A stretch of DNA of 64,000 nucleotides. It comes from Gnetum montanum (lineage: Eukaryota > Streptophyta > Gnetopsida > Gnetales > Gnetaceae). The stretch covers positions 132,599 through 196,598 of the forward strand of contig MNCI01033500.1 in assembly GCA_015680685.1 (NCBI GenBank), in the 5' to 3' direction. A program made the position numbers and the translations under genes. The notes below the pieces were generated by a model. That model saw nothing but the letters and a program-made list of their open reading frames with translations. It made no database searches and was not told the origin of the DNA. This document shows positions 1 through 9,990 of the stretch, piece by piece (within the stretch, counting starts at the first letter, position 1; each line of letters begins with the position of its first letter).

Positions 1-500
1 GTTACATTAATTTTTGAAATGTGGCACTTGTAAAATGAGTCCCATTATCAAAAATTAGTGAACGTGACACCCCAAACCTATTTACAATATGTTGTTGTTT
101 AAATGTGATGGTTGTGGATGACATGAAATCTGTAATGGTTACCACTTCAGCCCAATAGTCAACTGCTACTATAATATATGCTTTCTTGTTAGACATGGGT
201 GTGATGGGACCCATGAAGTCAATGCCCTATATGTTGAAAGGTTCAAGTGGTTGAATCCACTATTGAGGACCTTCCATATGAGCAGTCATCCCCCCATCAT
301 GTTGAAAACATTCACAAGACTTGACAAACTAATGGACATCCCTAAAGATTATGGGCCAATAGTATCCTTCCATCAGGATGTTTATGGCCATGTGTCTCCC
401 TACATAGTGGCCTCTGCAAGGTCCTTCATGAGCATCCTAGAGAATGCGTAGTTGATCTTCATCAAGGACACACCAATGGATTAGGCCATCAGCACACACC
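1..500 (-). pseudogene. Ty3/gypsy integrase, zinc finger and start of catalytic core (decayed)
   Basis: Integrase inserts the element cDNA into the host genome. On the minus strand from about 470 to 270 there is an HHCC zinc-binding module: histidines in DAHEGPCRGHY and GRH, then cysteines in KSCECFQ. It is followed by the core start, GIDFMGPITP, then VAVDYWAEVV with the first catalytic Asp, and IFDNGTHFTS with the second Asp. The Glu of the DDE triad lies beyond the left edge. Stops interrupt the zinc-finger part, and the ones I read are TAG codons. Only positions 2-214 remain open, so this is a relic. Confidence 0.85.
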
Positions 501-1333
501 TTCTAAAGGTGTCCATTAATTTCCATAAAGTATTTGACCTGATTAATAAATTTTTTCTTTTTTCTAAAATTCAAGTCTTGTGGTATCTCTTCAGTGAGAA
601 GATATGTGAAGATGCCATTATACCATATTGCTTTTTTAGGTGTTTGTTAATTTATTGCTCTAGTAAATAGGAGTTCGTTTGGAAACTAATTAGAGAGCGA
701 GCTCTCCTCCTCTTTGTTATCCCATCTTAAGTGGTAAAGATGGTTAATGATCACATTTTCAATCCCTTTTAAATCTACCATAGTAAGATCAAATTCCTAC
801 AAGATCACAAGCCATCGTATAACATAAGGACTCACCGTTAGCTTATTCATAAGGAAGTGAATTGCACTGTGGTCTGTATGTACAAATACCTTGTAACCTA
901 GCACATAATGTCTAAAATTTTCTAGTCCATACACCACTGCCATTAATTCTTTCTCCATGGTGGTGTAATTTAACTATGCCCCCACAATGCTTTGACTCAT
1001 GCAGTGGACATAATATGGACATCTCTTATCATCCATCCACATGAGTACTACTCCCAAAGCATAGTTAGATGTGTCTATCATGATATGGAATGATTTGGAC
1101 CAATCAAGTGCTCGTAGGATTGGTGTTTCTAGGAGTTTTTCTTTTAATTGTTGGAATGTATTTCTACATTTTTTGGTCCAAATGAAATATGCATCTTTCT
1201 TTGTAAGTTCTATCAATAGCTTTGCAATCATAGAGAAATTCTCAATAAAGCTCTGATAGTAACCAGTGTGTCCAAGGAATGACTGAACATCGTTAATAGT
1301 CTCTGGTTGGCATGTTATTCCTTGTATGACCAT
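500..1333 (-). pseudogene. Ty3/gypsy RT connection and RNase H domain (decayed)
   Basis: RNase H removes RNA from the RNA/DNA hybrid during reverse transcription. The open part at 974-1333 has the RT thumb/connection signature (FLGHTGYYQSFIENFS) and continues to HIMIDTSNYALGVVLMW, where the first catalytic Asp of RNase H sits. Further on, around 880-780, VFVHTDHSAIHFLMNK carries the last Asp (TDH motif). It is followed by the usual tail on non-native base pairs, IRWLVIL, then EFDLTMVDLKG. A TAG stop separates the last two pieces. The order and spacing are those of a typical Ty3/gypsy RNase H. Confidence 0.85.
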
Positions 1334-1990
1334 TATCCTTTCTAGGTCTACATCAATCCCTTTCTATGAAATTTGGTTCCCTAGCATAATGCCTTCTTGG
1401 ACCATGAGATGGCTCTTTTTCCAGTTGAGCCATAGGTTTATCTCAACACATCTCTTTAGTACTTGCTTAAGTTGGTCCAAGGCTTGCTCAAATGTAGCTC
1501 TATATGTGGGGAAGTTATCCATGAAAATTTCAACACCACTACTAATTTTTTATTGAAAGATATTAAGGACCAAGTGTTAAAATGTTGTAGGGGCATTGCA
1601 TAGGCCAAATGGCATCTTACAATACCCAAAAGTTCCCCAAGAACTTGTGAATGTTGTCTTAGCTTGGTCTTCTAGCGTAATTTGGATTTGGTTATAGCCA
1701 CTATAACCATCCAAGAAACTATAATAATAATGCCTAGATATGGTGTCTAATACTTCATCCACAAATGGCAACAAAAAGTGATCCTTAAATGTTGCCATAT
1801 TTAACAACCTAAAGTCAATAAAAATCCACCATTTACCATCCTTCTTTGGTATAATTATGAGTGGGCTAACCCACTCACTATCTATGATTGGATAGATAAA
1901 CCCTACCTTGAGGAGCTACTCGATCTCCTCAACAATTTGATTTAATTTAGGGTTTAGCCATGTCTACGGTTGTCTTCTAGGCTTCATGGC
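1334..1990 (-). pseudogene. Ty3/gypsy reverse transcriptase, active site altered to FMDN
   Basis: On the minus strand from about 1950 to 1400 the RT fingers and palm can be followed. They run through WVSPLIIIPKKDGKW, FLDGYSGYNQIQI with the first catalytic Asp, and KMPFGLCNAPTTF, to the active-site box at about 1535-1510. The box reads EIFMDNFP where Ty3/gypsy elements normally have Y/F-x-DD, so the second catalytic Asp is Asn here. Together with surrounding stops this shows a dead enzyme. The best open stretch is 1577-1807. Confidence 0.9.
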
Positions 1991-2559
1991 TGGGTTAGTG
2001 TAGATGCAGTGCTGGCATATCCTTGGATCAATTCCTATTAGCTCTAGATATGACCAAGAAAAGGCTATTGACCATTTATTCACGACTTTCAAAAAATTTT
2101 CTTTTTGATGAGGAGAAACTTTGGCATTAATGATGATCGACTTACCATTCTTTAAAAATGCATACTTGATTCTAATTAGTAAAGTTTTTAGTTCTAAGTG
2201 CTCCTACTTGAAATGATCAGGGATCTTCAACTTTTCCTAATAGTTATCATCATCTTCATTAGAGAGTTCGAAATGGATGTGTTCAATTTTTTCCATGCCT
2301 TATACATATGCACAAGTTAAGCTCTTAGTTGGCTCCATGCATATTATGCTACTATTTGGATTAGTTATCACCCACTGGGTGCCCTCTTGCTTTGTGGCTA
2401 CTACATACAAACATCATTGAATATTAATTTCTTGTACACACTGATTGCATGCCTTAATGTATGTGCTTTTGATTCACTAAATCTTTTATACACAATTGCA
2501 CCTATTGTTGTTGTATGTGATGCATGGAATACACTTCTTCTTAGTTTTTCTTAACTCAT

Positions 2560-2900
2560 TCTCCTTAGATATTTTAAGAGATAGGTCCCTTATACCCATT
2601 CACAAATAGACTGTGCTTAACCAAGCCCTTCACATGATGATGGGGAAGTTACTTTTATAGTTGTCCACCTTGATTACTAGAAAATCTATAGGATAGAACC
2701 ACCCATAGATTGTGGTCACAATGTCCTCTACTAATCCCAAGGGAATAGTAATCGACTGATTTTCTAATTCTAAACTAATTTTTCTCTTCTTAAGAGGTGG
2801 TAGATTCTAGGCTTTGTACATATCATGGAAATGAGGTTAACTCCAAAACCAGAGTTAAGAAGAGCCTTGCATGGCTCTTGTCTAGCAATTTGTAGAAAGA
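2560..2900 (-). pseudogene. Retropepsin-type aspartic protease (decayed)
   Basis: The protease releases mature Gag and Pol proteins. On the minus strand around 2870 the sequence reads ALLNSGFGVNLIS, a decayed form of the active-site loop (D-S/T-G normally). It continues through frameshifts with QSITIPLGLVEDI, YPIDFLVI and NFPIIM to a wrecked GRAWL-like C-terminal box. The same series of motifs, less damaged, is found on the plus strand at 50738-51109, and the downstream ISKEN segment also matches. The catalytic Asp is Asn here (LLNSG), if the reading is correct. Confidence 0.72.
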
Positions 2901-2999
2901 TAAGAGTGGACTTCCTGGATCAAATCTTTTTGTAGGAAGGTTGTCATCCTTGATCTAGTCAGAAATAGCATGATTTAGCATTACAGTGCAAATCCTAGG

Positions 3000-5000
3000 T
3001 GGCACTTAGTTTGAAGGATGCTCAAAGGTATTTTATACAGAGGATGAGGGTATTGGAGATGCAGGGTGATCAATTGGAGTAGGTTGTGAGGGCTAGAGAG
3101 GATTTCTAGGCTAAAAGAATGGTCATTTTCTTCATTGATTATCTAGACCACTTGGTTGAAAAATTGGTTATGATTTTATAGCCCTTGTATCATTTTGTTG
3201 TTATGGATGTGGAGGAATTTCACCCTACATGGATGGAGTAGGAGGTAACTGACTTGAAGGTGAAGGTGTAGGTGCAGAGGAATGTGGAGGATGATAAAGA
3301 CATGGATATGGATTTTTCCCTTGGGTAGATGATGAATGTGTTTGGTGGTACTCTGGAGGGTAATAGTGATGCTAGAATGATGCATGACTTGCTAAAGTTC
3401 TAAGGGAGATAGGTTGCTAAACATAGTACCCAAATGGATCTGGTTTCCTATAAGGGTACTACTACCTTGGCGGTGGCATTTCCCATGATTGTAGTTGGTA
3501 CCACTATTGATACTATTCATAAGGTTGTGGAGGAGTTCCACTTGGGTATTAAGCTTGTTATTGTTGGTGTAACTAACTTGGACTACCTTGAGGGTAAGGC
3601 AATCATCTTAGAGCTTGTCTATGTGCTAAGTGAGGATTTAATGCATACACTCTAGACTCTTGTAAGTGTGACACCACAAGGTAGCATCCCTTTGGATGTT
3701 CATATTGATAGATGTCACATTTAGTTTCATCATCAAAGTTAGATTCTGCAACTGCCTCTACTACAGCAACCTTGCACTTACCTCTTTGGTAGGCACATTC
3801 AACTTCTTTTCACCATCTATGATTCTAATCACTATTTTTCTCTTTTGATTCTTTAGCAATATTCAAAGCAATTTAAAAATTTTCATCCAAAAAGTTCCAT
3901 AACTTATCAAACTTGGCTAAAATGTTGGAAATAGATTATTGGATAGGTAAGGTTTTTCTATTCACAACTTCATCAAGTGGTGACTCCTCCTCATCACAAA
4001 ATCAAACCTCTCATTTTCTAATGGATGGATCCCTATTATATTCTTTAGCACTCTCCCTTTTTCTTAGCTCACCTTCTTCTCTTAGTACCTACTAAATTAG
4101 CCTTTGGATCTAATGAGCTCTCATGTTAGACAACCTCCCTTAGGCATACACCCTAAGGGTTCTTCTTTTTTCTACCTTGAGTCCATCTATGATGTGGTGA
4201 AGCTGTTTCCTCTAAGAATAACCATGGTTAGGGACTCTATGTAAGAGTGAATAATATCATCCCATGGTGGCATCTAGAGGTTCATGTACTTCTTGTTTCT
4301 AGCTTTGTATTTGCCTTCTCAAATTAGACACTCTGAAGCATGTCTGGTATTTGTCATTAAATAGCTCCAACATGGTACTCCATGTTTAGATAGATTCTGG
4401 TTCTACGGATAGGTACCAACTTTCAGCTTCCTTAATAAGTATCCTTGGAAAAAGCTTGAGTTTCTGCCACTCATTCATGATATTCTGTAAAGAATAGGCA
4501 TCTTGAAATGCCTGTAGATGTGTTTGCAAATTAGAATTATATCCCCCCTCAAATATTGGGATATTATTCATATCTAGGCACTTGATTTGACTATTCTTCA
4601 TATGCTTGGTCAGAATTTTTTCTGCCTACATAATTTTAATTATACTTCAAGTCTCTAGTAAGGGTTCATCATCATTGCTATGTTGATGATTCCAATGATG
4701 GTTTCGGTCAAGCCTTCAATTTTAGTGACCTTCATTATCATTATTATGTTGTCAATAACCTTTATCATGATTGTTTTGATGGTGTCTTTCATGAGAACTA
4801 TCATATGAAAATGAATGTTTGGAATCAGATGAAGAGGAATGTTTGGAATTAAATGAAGAGAATGAAGAGGAAGGTGAATCGCCACCACCACCGTGGTGTC
4901 GACAACTACTCTTATACATTTTACAATTTGCATCATTAGATCCCTTGTTATTATGATGTTCACTTGAGTCCCTAGCTTGGCTATCACTCTTTCTTGAACT
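3000..5000 (-). pseudogene. gag region of the minus-strand Ty3/gypsy element (decayed)
   Basis: The clearest gag part is 4386-4601 on the minus strand. It contains PIFEGGYNSNLQTHLQAF and ILIKEAESWYLSVEP, typical of the retrotransposon gag core with its aromatic motif before a predicted helix. Homology seems to continue to about 4230 after a TAG stop. Around 3400-3160 the same strand encodes a Pro/Ser/Gln-rich linker (SSAPTPSPSSQLPPTPS), as often follows gag. I did not find a confident CCHC zinc knuckle. Several short open frames on both strands here are shadows. The structural role is particle formation around the element RNA. Confidence 0.68.
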
Positions 5001-5606
5001 CGATTTATGAATAGTTGATCACAGGGTCAGGTTCACACCCTCACCATTAGTAACAAGGGGTGGAGAATCTTCATGTTGAGAACCTTCCAAGGGAGGATCC
5101 TCATTGTCCTCTTGATCTAGTAGTAACAAGGGGGTAGTGTAATGTTTCCCTTTTGTGGCTTCATTGAGTCTCTCTTGATGTTTATCTCACTTATGTTGTG
5201 TTTTAGTGGGACAACAATTTCAAGTGTCATATCCATCCACAATGTACTCTTCGTGAAGATCTACTATGCCCAACTTCTTAAGGGTTTTAAATAGCATTCC
5301 AAGCATAGATCTATTGGGGTGAAAAATGACATTGTGCTTAATATCACGCCATTGTATCTATTCATCCTGATGTTGGATGAAGGTGAAATTTGGCACAAAC
5401 TCATCTGGATGAGTGGCAGTCCTATGTGATTGGTGATTTAGTATCTTTAGGCTTATGAGAACAAGAATACATTTTGTAAAACAAAATGAAATTATTAGTG
5501 TGCTTCTATAATTTATGTATAGTGGGAATGTTATTGACTTTTAGGTTCATACAATGATATTAGTGGTATCCACTTAGACCTAAATAATGCATGTTCCACA
5601 AACAAA

Positions 5607-5626
5607 GTCCTCAACAATAGTGCCAA
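5607..5626 (-). other. Primer binding site, decayed match to the tRNA-Asp 3' end
   Basis: Directly after the 5' LTR end (CTCATCA, minus strand) the sequence is TTGGCACTATTGTTGAGGAC. The PBS used by several plant Ty3/gypsy groups, complementary to tRNA-Asp, is TGGCGCCGTTGCCGGGG. All differences are C-to-T or G-to-A transitions, as expected from deamination of methylated cytosines. The position next to the LTR and the pattern of changes make this a convincing old PBS. Confidence 0.75.
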
Positions 5627-6488
5627 TGATGAGTAGTGAGGCACCCCTACATCCAACCATATGAATCACAAAGTGTTCACACACAATCCAGTTGAATTCT
5701 AAAGTCTTTATTGTTTCTAGTGCACTAGCCCTTTAGTAAGTGAATCTATCCTTAATGCTAATCATTGTCCTCCCAATTACACTTGTGACGTACATTGGTA
5801 TGGTTAAGTGTAATTGAGGCATTTTATTTTTATCATTTTGTATTTTATATTTTGGTGCTTGAAATGAAGATAAAAGGAGTTCAATTAACTAATCTAAATT
5901 ACTAATTAACTAATAATTTAACTAATCTTAACATAAGTATTCATTCCCACTTTCTATACACATCCTAAACCCATGTATCACTACTAGGCAACCAAACGCT
6001 ACACTACTGAGTGTACCAAGCAACGACACTGTTGGGATTACCAAGAAAATACATGTTATACATGAAGTGGTCATACTTATGTATTTAATCTATCTAGCCC
6101 AATAACCTCATTAAATTAATTGTTGGAAAATATTTGCAAAATAATTGAGAATAATTAACAAATAATTGAAAACATTGAATGCATAAATAAAAGAGCTAAT
6201 CTATCCAAAGTGCTACAAGGTTTATTAGAAATCTCATCTTTATTGCAGCGTACACTTTCATGCTTAGGTATAACAATGCTCGAATAAAGATCCATACACT
6301 TAATGATTCCTATTGCAAGAACTCAGGGAAAATATTCTAACTTTTGAATAGAAAAAATGCAAGAGATTTGCTACTACTAAAATATAGATTCCCCATAAAT
6401 GCAGCTAGTAGGTGTGTATTTATAGATGATGGACAAACATTGCATTGACAAGGCCTTGTCGACACAGCTAACTAATGACAATTCATCA
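5627..6488 (-). repeat. 5' LTR of the minus-strand element (TGATGAG family, 862 bp)
   Basis: In plus coordinates it starts TGATGAGTAG at 5627 and ends with a decayed ATTCATCA at 6488. It aligns along its length with 13376-14232 (same orientation) and with the reverse complement of 53459-54267. Shared blocks include GCTCGAATAAAGATC and the ATGGTTAAGTGTAATTGAGGCAT stretch near 5800. The neighbouring PBS at 5607-5626 shows it is the 5' copy. The U3 end is more degraded than in the plus-strand copy. Confidence 0.88.
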
Positions 6489-6504
6489 CATGTTGATCAG
6501 TTTC

Positions 6505-7330
6505 CATGTTTCAAGGTAAGGAACCAAAAGTCTATGAGGGAGAAAAGGATGATATTATGATAGATAACTTTCTATTTGAAATAAGAAAATTTCTAGAGAT
6601 GTATGAAGGTGCCACCAAAAGATAAGATCATTTACTATTTAATTGTTTGGTGGAATATCAAAAACTTAGTGGTTTGGCATGCTTCAAGAAGAAAAGACTA
6701 GGTCAAGAAGACCCATTAGAACATGGGACTAATTTAAGGAGGATTTGATTAAGAACTTTCATTTAGGAAATTCTATTGACAAAGCCTAGGTGGGGATAAA
6801 GGAGATCCAACAAATAGGAGATCTAGAAAGTTATATTTGGGAATACCAAAACATCATCATAAAAATACCAAAAATTAATGATGACACCAAGTATGAATTA
6901 TTTCTCTATGATCTCAAACCATGATTTCACATGAGCTCAAAATCATAAAATAACAAGATTCATAGAGGTCATCCAATTTTCTGCTAATTCTTTTGATTTC
7001 AAGGTGGTAAAGAAGGATAAGGGTGCAATGGAACAATTGATCAAGAGTAAGGAAAAAGTAATAAATCTAGGAAGGGTGATGGCCATGTGAATTTGGATGG
7101 ATTTTGAGGCCCTTATGTTGAGCCAACTCTAAGTAAATAAAACACATCCTCAAGGCATGGGAAACATCAAGATTTTCAAGAATAGCAGGAGTCATGGAAA
7201 AAATGATCATGTTTTGGAGGGTTCTTTCAATATCCTCTTAGGTGTCCAAGATTATAATGTTTCATATATTATGGAGGACATTATTCTCAAAAATGTTCTT
7301 AAAACCTTCAAATAATAAATGGTGGTAATA
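6505..7330 (+). pseudogene. Plus-strand retroelement gag relic with zinc-knuckle remnant
   Basis: Reading from about 6505, the plus strand gives FQGKEPKVYEGEKDD, then IDNFLFEIRKFLEMYEGATK and DHLLFNCLVEYQKLSGLA. This resembles the capsid core of plant retrotransposon gag. About 600 bases later, at 7220-7310, FQYPLRCPRL, CFIYYGGHYSQKC looks like a CCHC zinc knuckle in which one Cys has become Tyr. Stops and frameshifts are frequent. The relic begins just outside the LTR end at 6488, so the minus-strand element probably inserted into or beside it. Confidence 0.6.
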
Positions 7331-7669
7331 GGCTAGATGAAAATCATAGGTTAAGTACAGTTGAGTACCAACCTTATAATCCATTAATGATCCTCAATGG
7401 GAATGAGTAAAAGTAAGATATGGGAGTTTTGAACTCCTTCCAATAGGTTCATGAGGCCTAGTTACCTAAGCATAAGGTGGTGGATCTAGTAATTAGTTAG
7501 GAAAAACACCAAGAGGAATGGAGAATGATTAGCCTAGTGTAACCATTTCATTCATGAATTGATTTTGGGTAGAGAGAGAATAAAAAAAGAGAGGAGAATG
7601 AGAATGCCCATGTATGAAAGTAGTGGAATGCATGTTCTTGATGAAAATCCTAGATAGGTGATATATGTT

Positions 7670-7985
7670 CTGGACTACATTTATGAGTAGGAAGCATAGG
7701 ACTTTGACTACATCTTCAAGTAGGAAGCATAGGGTTTTGACTATGTCTTTGAGTAGGAAGCATAAGATTTTGGCTAGGTCTTTGAGCAGGAAGCATAGTG
7801 CTAAGAAGACATATTTGAGTAGAAAGCATTGGATTTAAGAAGATGTATTTAAGTAAAAAGTAATGGATTTGAGAAGGCATCTTTTAGTATGAAGCACTAG
7901 ATTTGAGAAGAACTCTTTGAGTAGGAATTTCTACATTTGAGAAGACATCTTCAAGTAGGAACCACTAGATTTAGATGGAGGGATG
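7670..7985 (+). repeat. Tandem array, about nine 33-34 bp units (GAGTAGGAAGCAT type)
   Basis: The block TAGGAAGCAT or a close variant recurs at 7688, 7721, 7754, 7787, 7820, 7854, 7888, 7922 and 7956. The steps are 33 bp, drifting to 34 bp. In the first units one plus-strand frame stays open and reads SRKHR/LT-like 11-residue repeats, so the array may once have been coding. A related array in reverse orientation lies at 19262-19580. Confidence 0.88.
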
Positions 7986-8059
7986 AATGCCTCTGGAAGA
8001 GTACATCTTTGTATCATTATAAGTGTAGGAAAGGTTTTCATGTAAAAAAAGTCTTGATT

Positions 8060-8870
8060 TAGGTATAAAGATTGGTACAATTTGCATGAAAAAGGACAAG
8101 AATTTTCTTTCTTAACCTAGGTTGCATGATCATCTCTAAAGCTTAGTTGGATGTCAATTTGAGTTTAACATTTATTCTTTATAGTGGATTATCCTAGTCA
8201 TTGAACCTTCTTGTCTATAACTATTAAATAATTTTTGAGTTGTTTAGTATCCTTGATATCCATTGTGCTCTTCACATTTGAAAGGGTATATAAACAAGGA
8301 CTTAAGCTTCAAGTATGTTACTTCTTTCAAGTAGGGAAAGTATAGAAAAACTTATCTTGTTAGTGGATTGAAGACTATTTCCTTTTAGAATGAGGGTTGG
8401 AGAGGTGTGGAGATCATCATGCGTTGCATTAACCCTAATACGTTTATGTTATCACAAGGATATGTTGGCTTATAGAGGAGCCTTAGCTTTAATGCTCAGG
8501 TCATGGACCTTCTCTACAAGAGTAGGGCTTAGGACTAGGTATGTTAGGATACGAACATGTCTTAGCTCTTATAGAAGAATGGTGTATCATATGGTTTAAT
8601 GGACTTGTTGTGGTCATTCTTGTGTATGTTTTGTTAGTAATGTCTCTTATATGATTTCATGTGGCATACTCAATACACTCCTAACCCATGCACTAATGGA
8701 TTATGTATGCATATGTTGTGCATGCAAGTATTATAAAGATCGAGATGTAGTCTATCTTGGGTTTACTCTAGATCAACTCATTAATTTTTTACTCAAGGAT
8801 GGTGTCGAACAATGCTTCACCAAAGCAATGTCATTATAAGGGGAGATTTTTCAAGATTGGTTATAAGGAT
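8060..8870 (+). repeat. LTR-like sequence, plus orientation, one arm of a diverged inverted pair
   Basis: The segment starting near CATGAAAAAGGACAAGAAT, with TTGGATGTCAATTTGAGTT, is matched by the reverse complement of 9890-9990. Weaker matches continue inward (for example CTTAAGCTTCAAGTATG, and GATTATGTATG near the far end). A possible TATA box, GTATATAAAC, is at about 8287. Open frames inside (8390-8599, 8651-8839) match nothing I recognise and look like chance frames. The LTR identity is an inference from the repeat structure. Confidence 0.45.
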
Positions 8871-8994
8871 GAAAACCTAAAAAGACATTTCCAAAACTAT
8901 TGAACTCTTCCTCTAGACTCTCTCTTTGATCATATAATGTTCTCTAATTTTTTAAATATTAATATTCATTTTTTTTAAAATCTGATACCTTCTC

Positions 8995-9018
8995 CCATCT
9001 CCCCCCCACCCCCCAAGA
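8995..9018. repeat. C-rich low-complexity tract
   Basis: A run of cytosines broken by a few other bases lies between the two LTR-like arms, near the centre of the inverted pair. No function is apparent. Confidence 0.8.
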
Positions 9019-9179
9019 AAAGCTAAGGTGTTCATAAATGCAACAAGCCCTTAGTTATCATGATAACTAAAATATTTTCTAGAAGTGACATAAAATGAAA
9101 AAAGCTATGTTGTTGTAATAAAATTACCTTGGAGAGAGCTGCTCCTCATCACTTTGTGTTTCAAAATTATCAATTCTTA

Positions 9180-9990
9180 TAAAGTACACTCAAAATGTAC
9201 TACACTTCAATGTACTCAAGAATTTATGAGCACAATGAGTGCACAACCAACATGTTACATGTTAGCTGAATAGTTAGAATCTTTGTGAGGACACATACAT
9301 AATCATATAAGTGATGAATTGTTGGGACATCCATGCATAAAAGACCACAAAGAACACTAGAGTACATGTAAGTAATAGTAATCCTCGATATAGCTAGGAA
9401 CTCACTCCTAATTAACACATGAAATGATAAGACACATATACATAACCTTTAAAAATTATTAAGCATGTCATAAGACATATTAATAATATGCTTTGATTAG
9501 AACATGCTCCTAGAATACTTTAGATAGATACTTCTAGAGATCTAAGCCTCCTTCTCCAAAGAGTAGTGGATGTGCTCACATCAAAGGCCAATGCTTAAGG
9601 CTACCTACATACTCTTATGTTATGAACATAATAAATTCAGACTATGCATTTCTAAGGTAAGAGGATGATGCTTGGGATAGCATGGGACCCTTCAAATTAA
9701 TACCAAGACATACTCTCTATAATATCTCTCACTTGAAGGGATGTACGTAAAGCTTAAATAATTAAACATATACTTTCCAAACATGAAGAGTAAACTAAAT
9801 ACTAAGGATATTGAACAAATTACTGCTCATCTAATAATTATAGAAAAGAAGGTTTAACAACCAAGGCTATCAACCATACAATAGAAATGTTGAACTCAAC
9901 TTGACATCCAATTGAGATTTAGATATGCTTATGTAACTTGGGTTAAGGAAGAAAAGGATTATCCTTTTTCATGCAAATAGAACTAGCCAT
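9180..9990 (-). repeat. LTR-like sequence, minus orientation, second arm of the inverted pair
   Basis: On the minus strand this arm reads CATGAAAAAGGATAATCC, then GGATGTCAAGTTGAG, matching the start of the plus arm at about 8085-8180. Further in, TTTAAGCTTTACGTACATCC and AGCCTTAAGCATTGGCC correspond to blocks near 8300 and 8490. The arms are clearly diverged. The open frame at 9224-9418 has no recognisable domain. Confidence 0.42.

Larger units (their letters stand above)
1..6488 (-). mobile_element. Ty3/gypsy LTR retrotransposon, gag-pol form of the TGATGAG family, left end cut by the window
   Basis: Read on the minus strand, the order is 5' LTR (6488-5627), primer binding site, gag, protease, RT, RNase H and integrase, which runs off the window edge. 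This order (integrase last) is the Ty3/gypsy order. The reading frame is broken by many stops, mostly TAG, and by frameshifts, so the copy is dead. The protease is closely similar to the plus-strand one at 50690-51110, and the LTR matches those at 13376, 53459 and 54268, so all belong to one family. The element appears to sit inside an older plus-strand retroelement, whose gag relic starts right outside the 5' LTR. Confidence 0.88.

Noticed and set aside
7670-7985. CRISPR-like array of short regular repeats
   Set aside because: Units are contiguous diverged tandem repeats without unique spacers, in a plant-type nuclear context.
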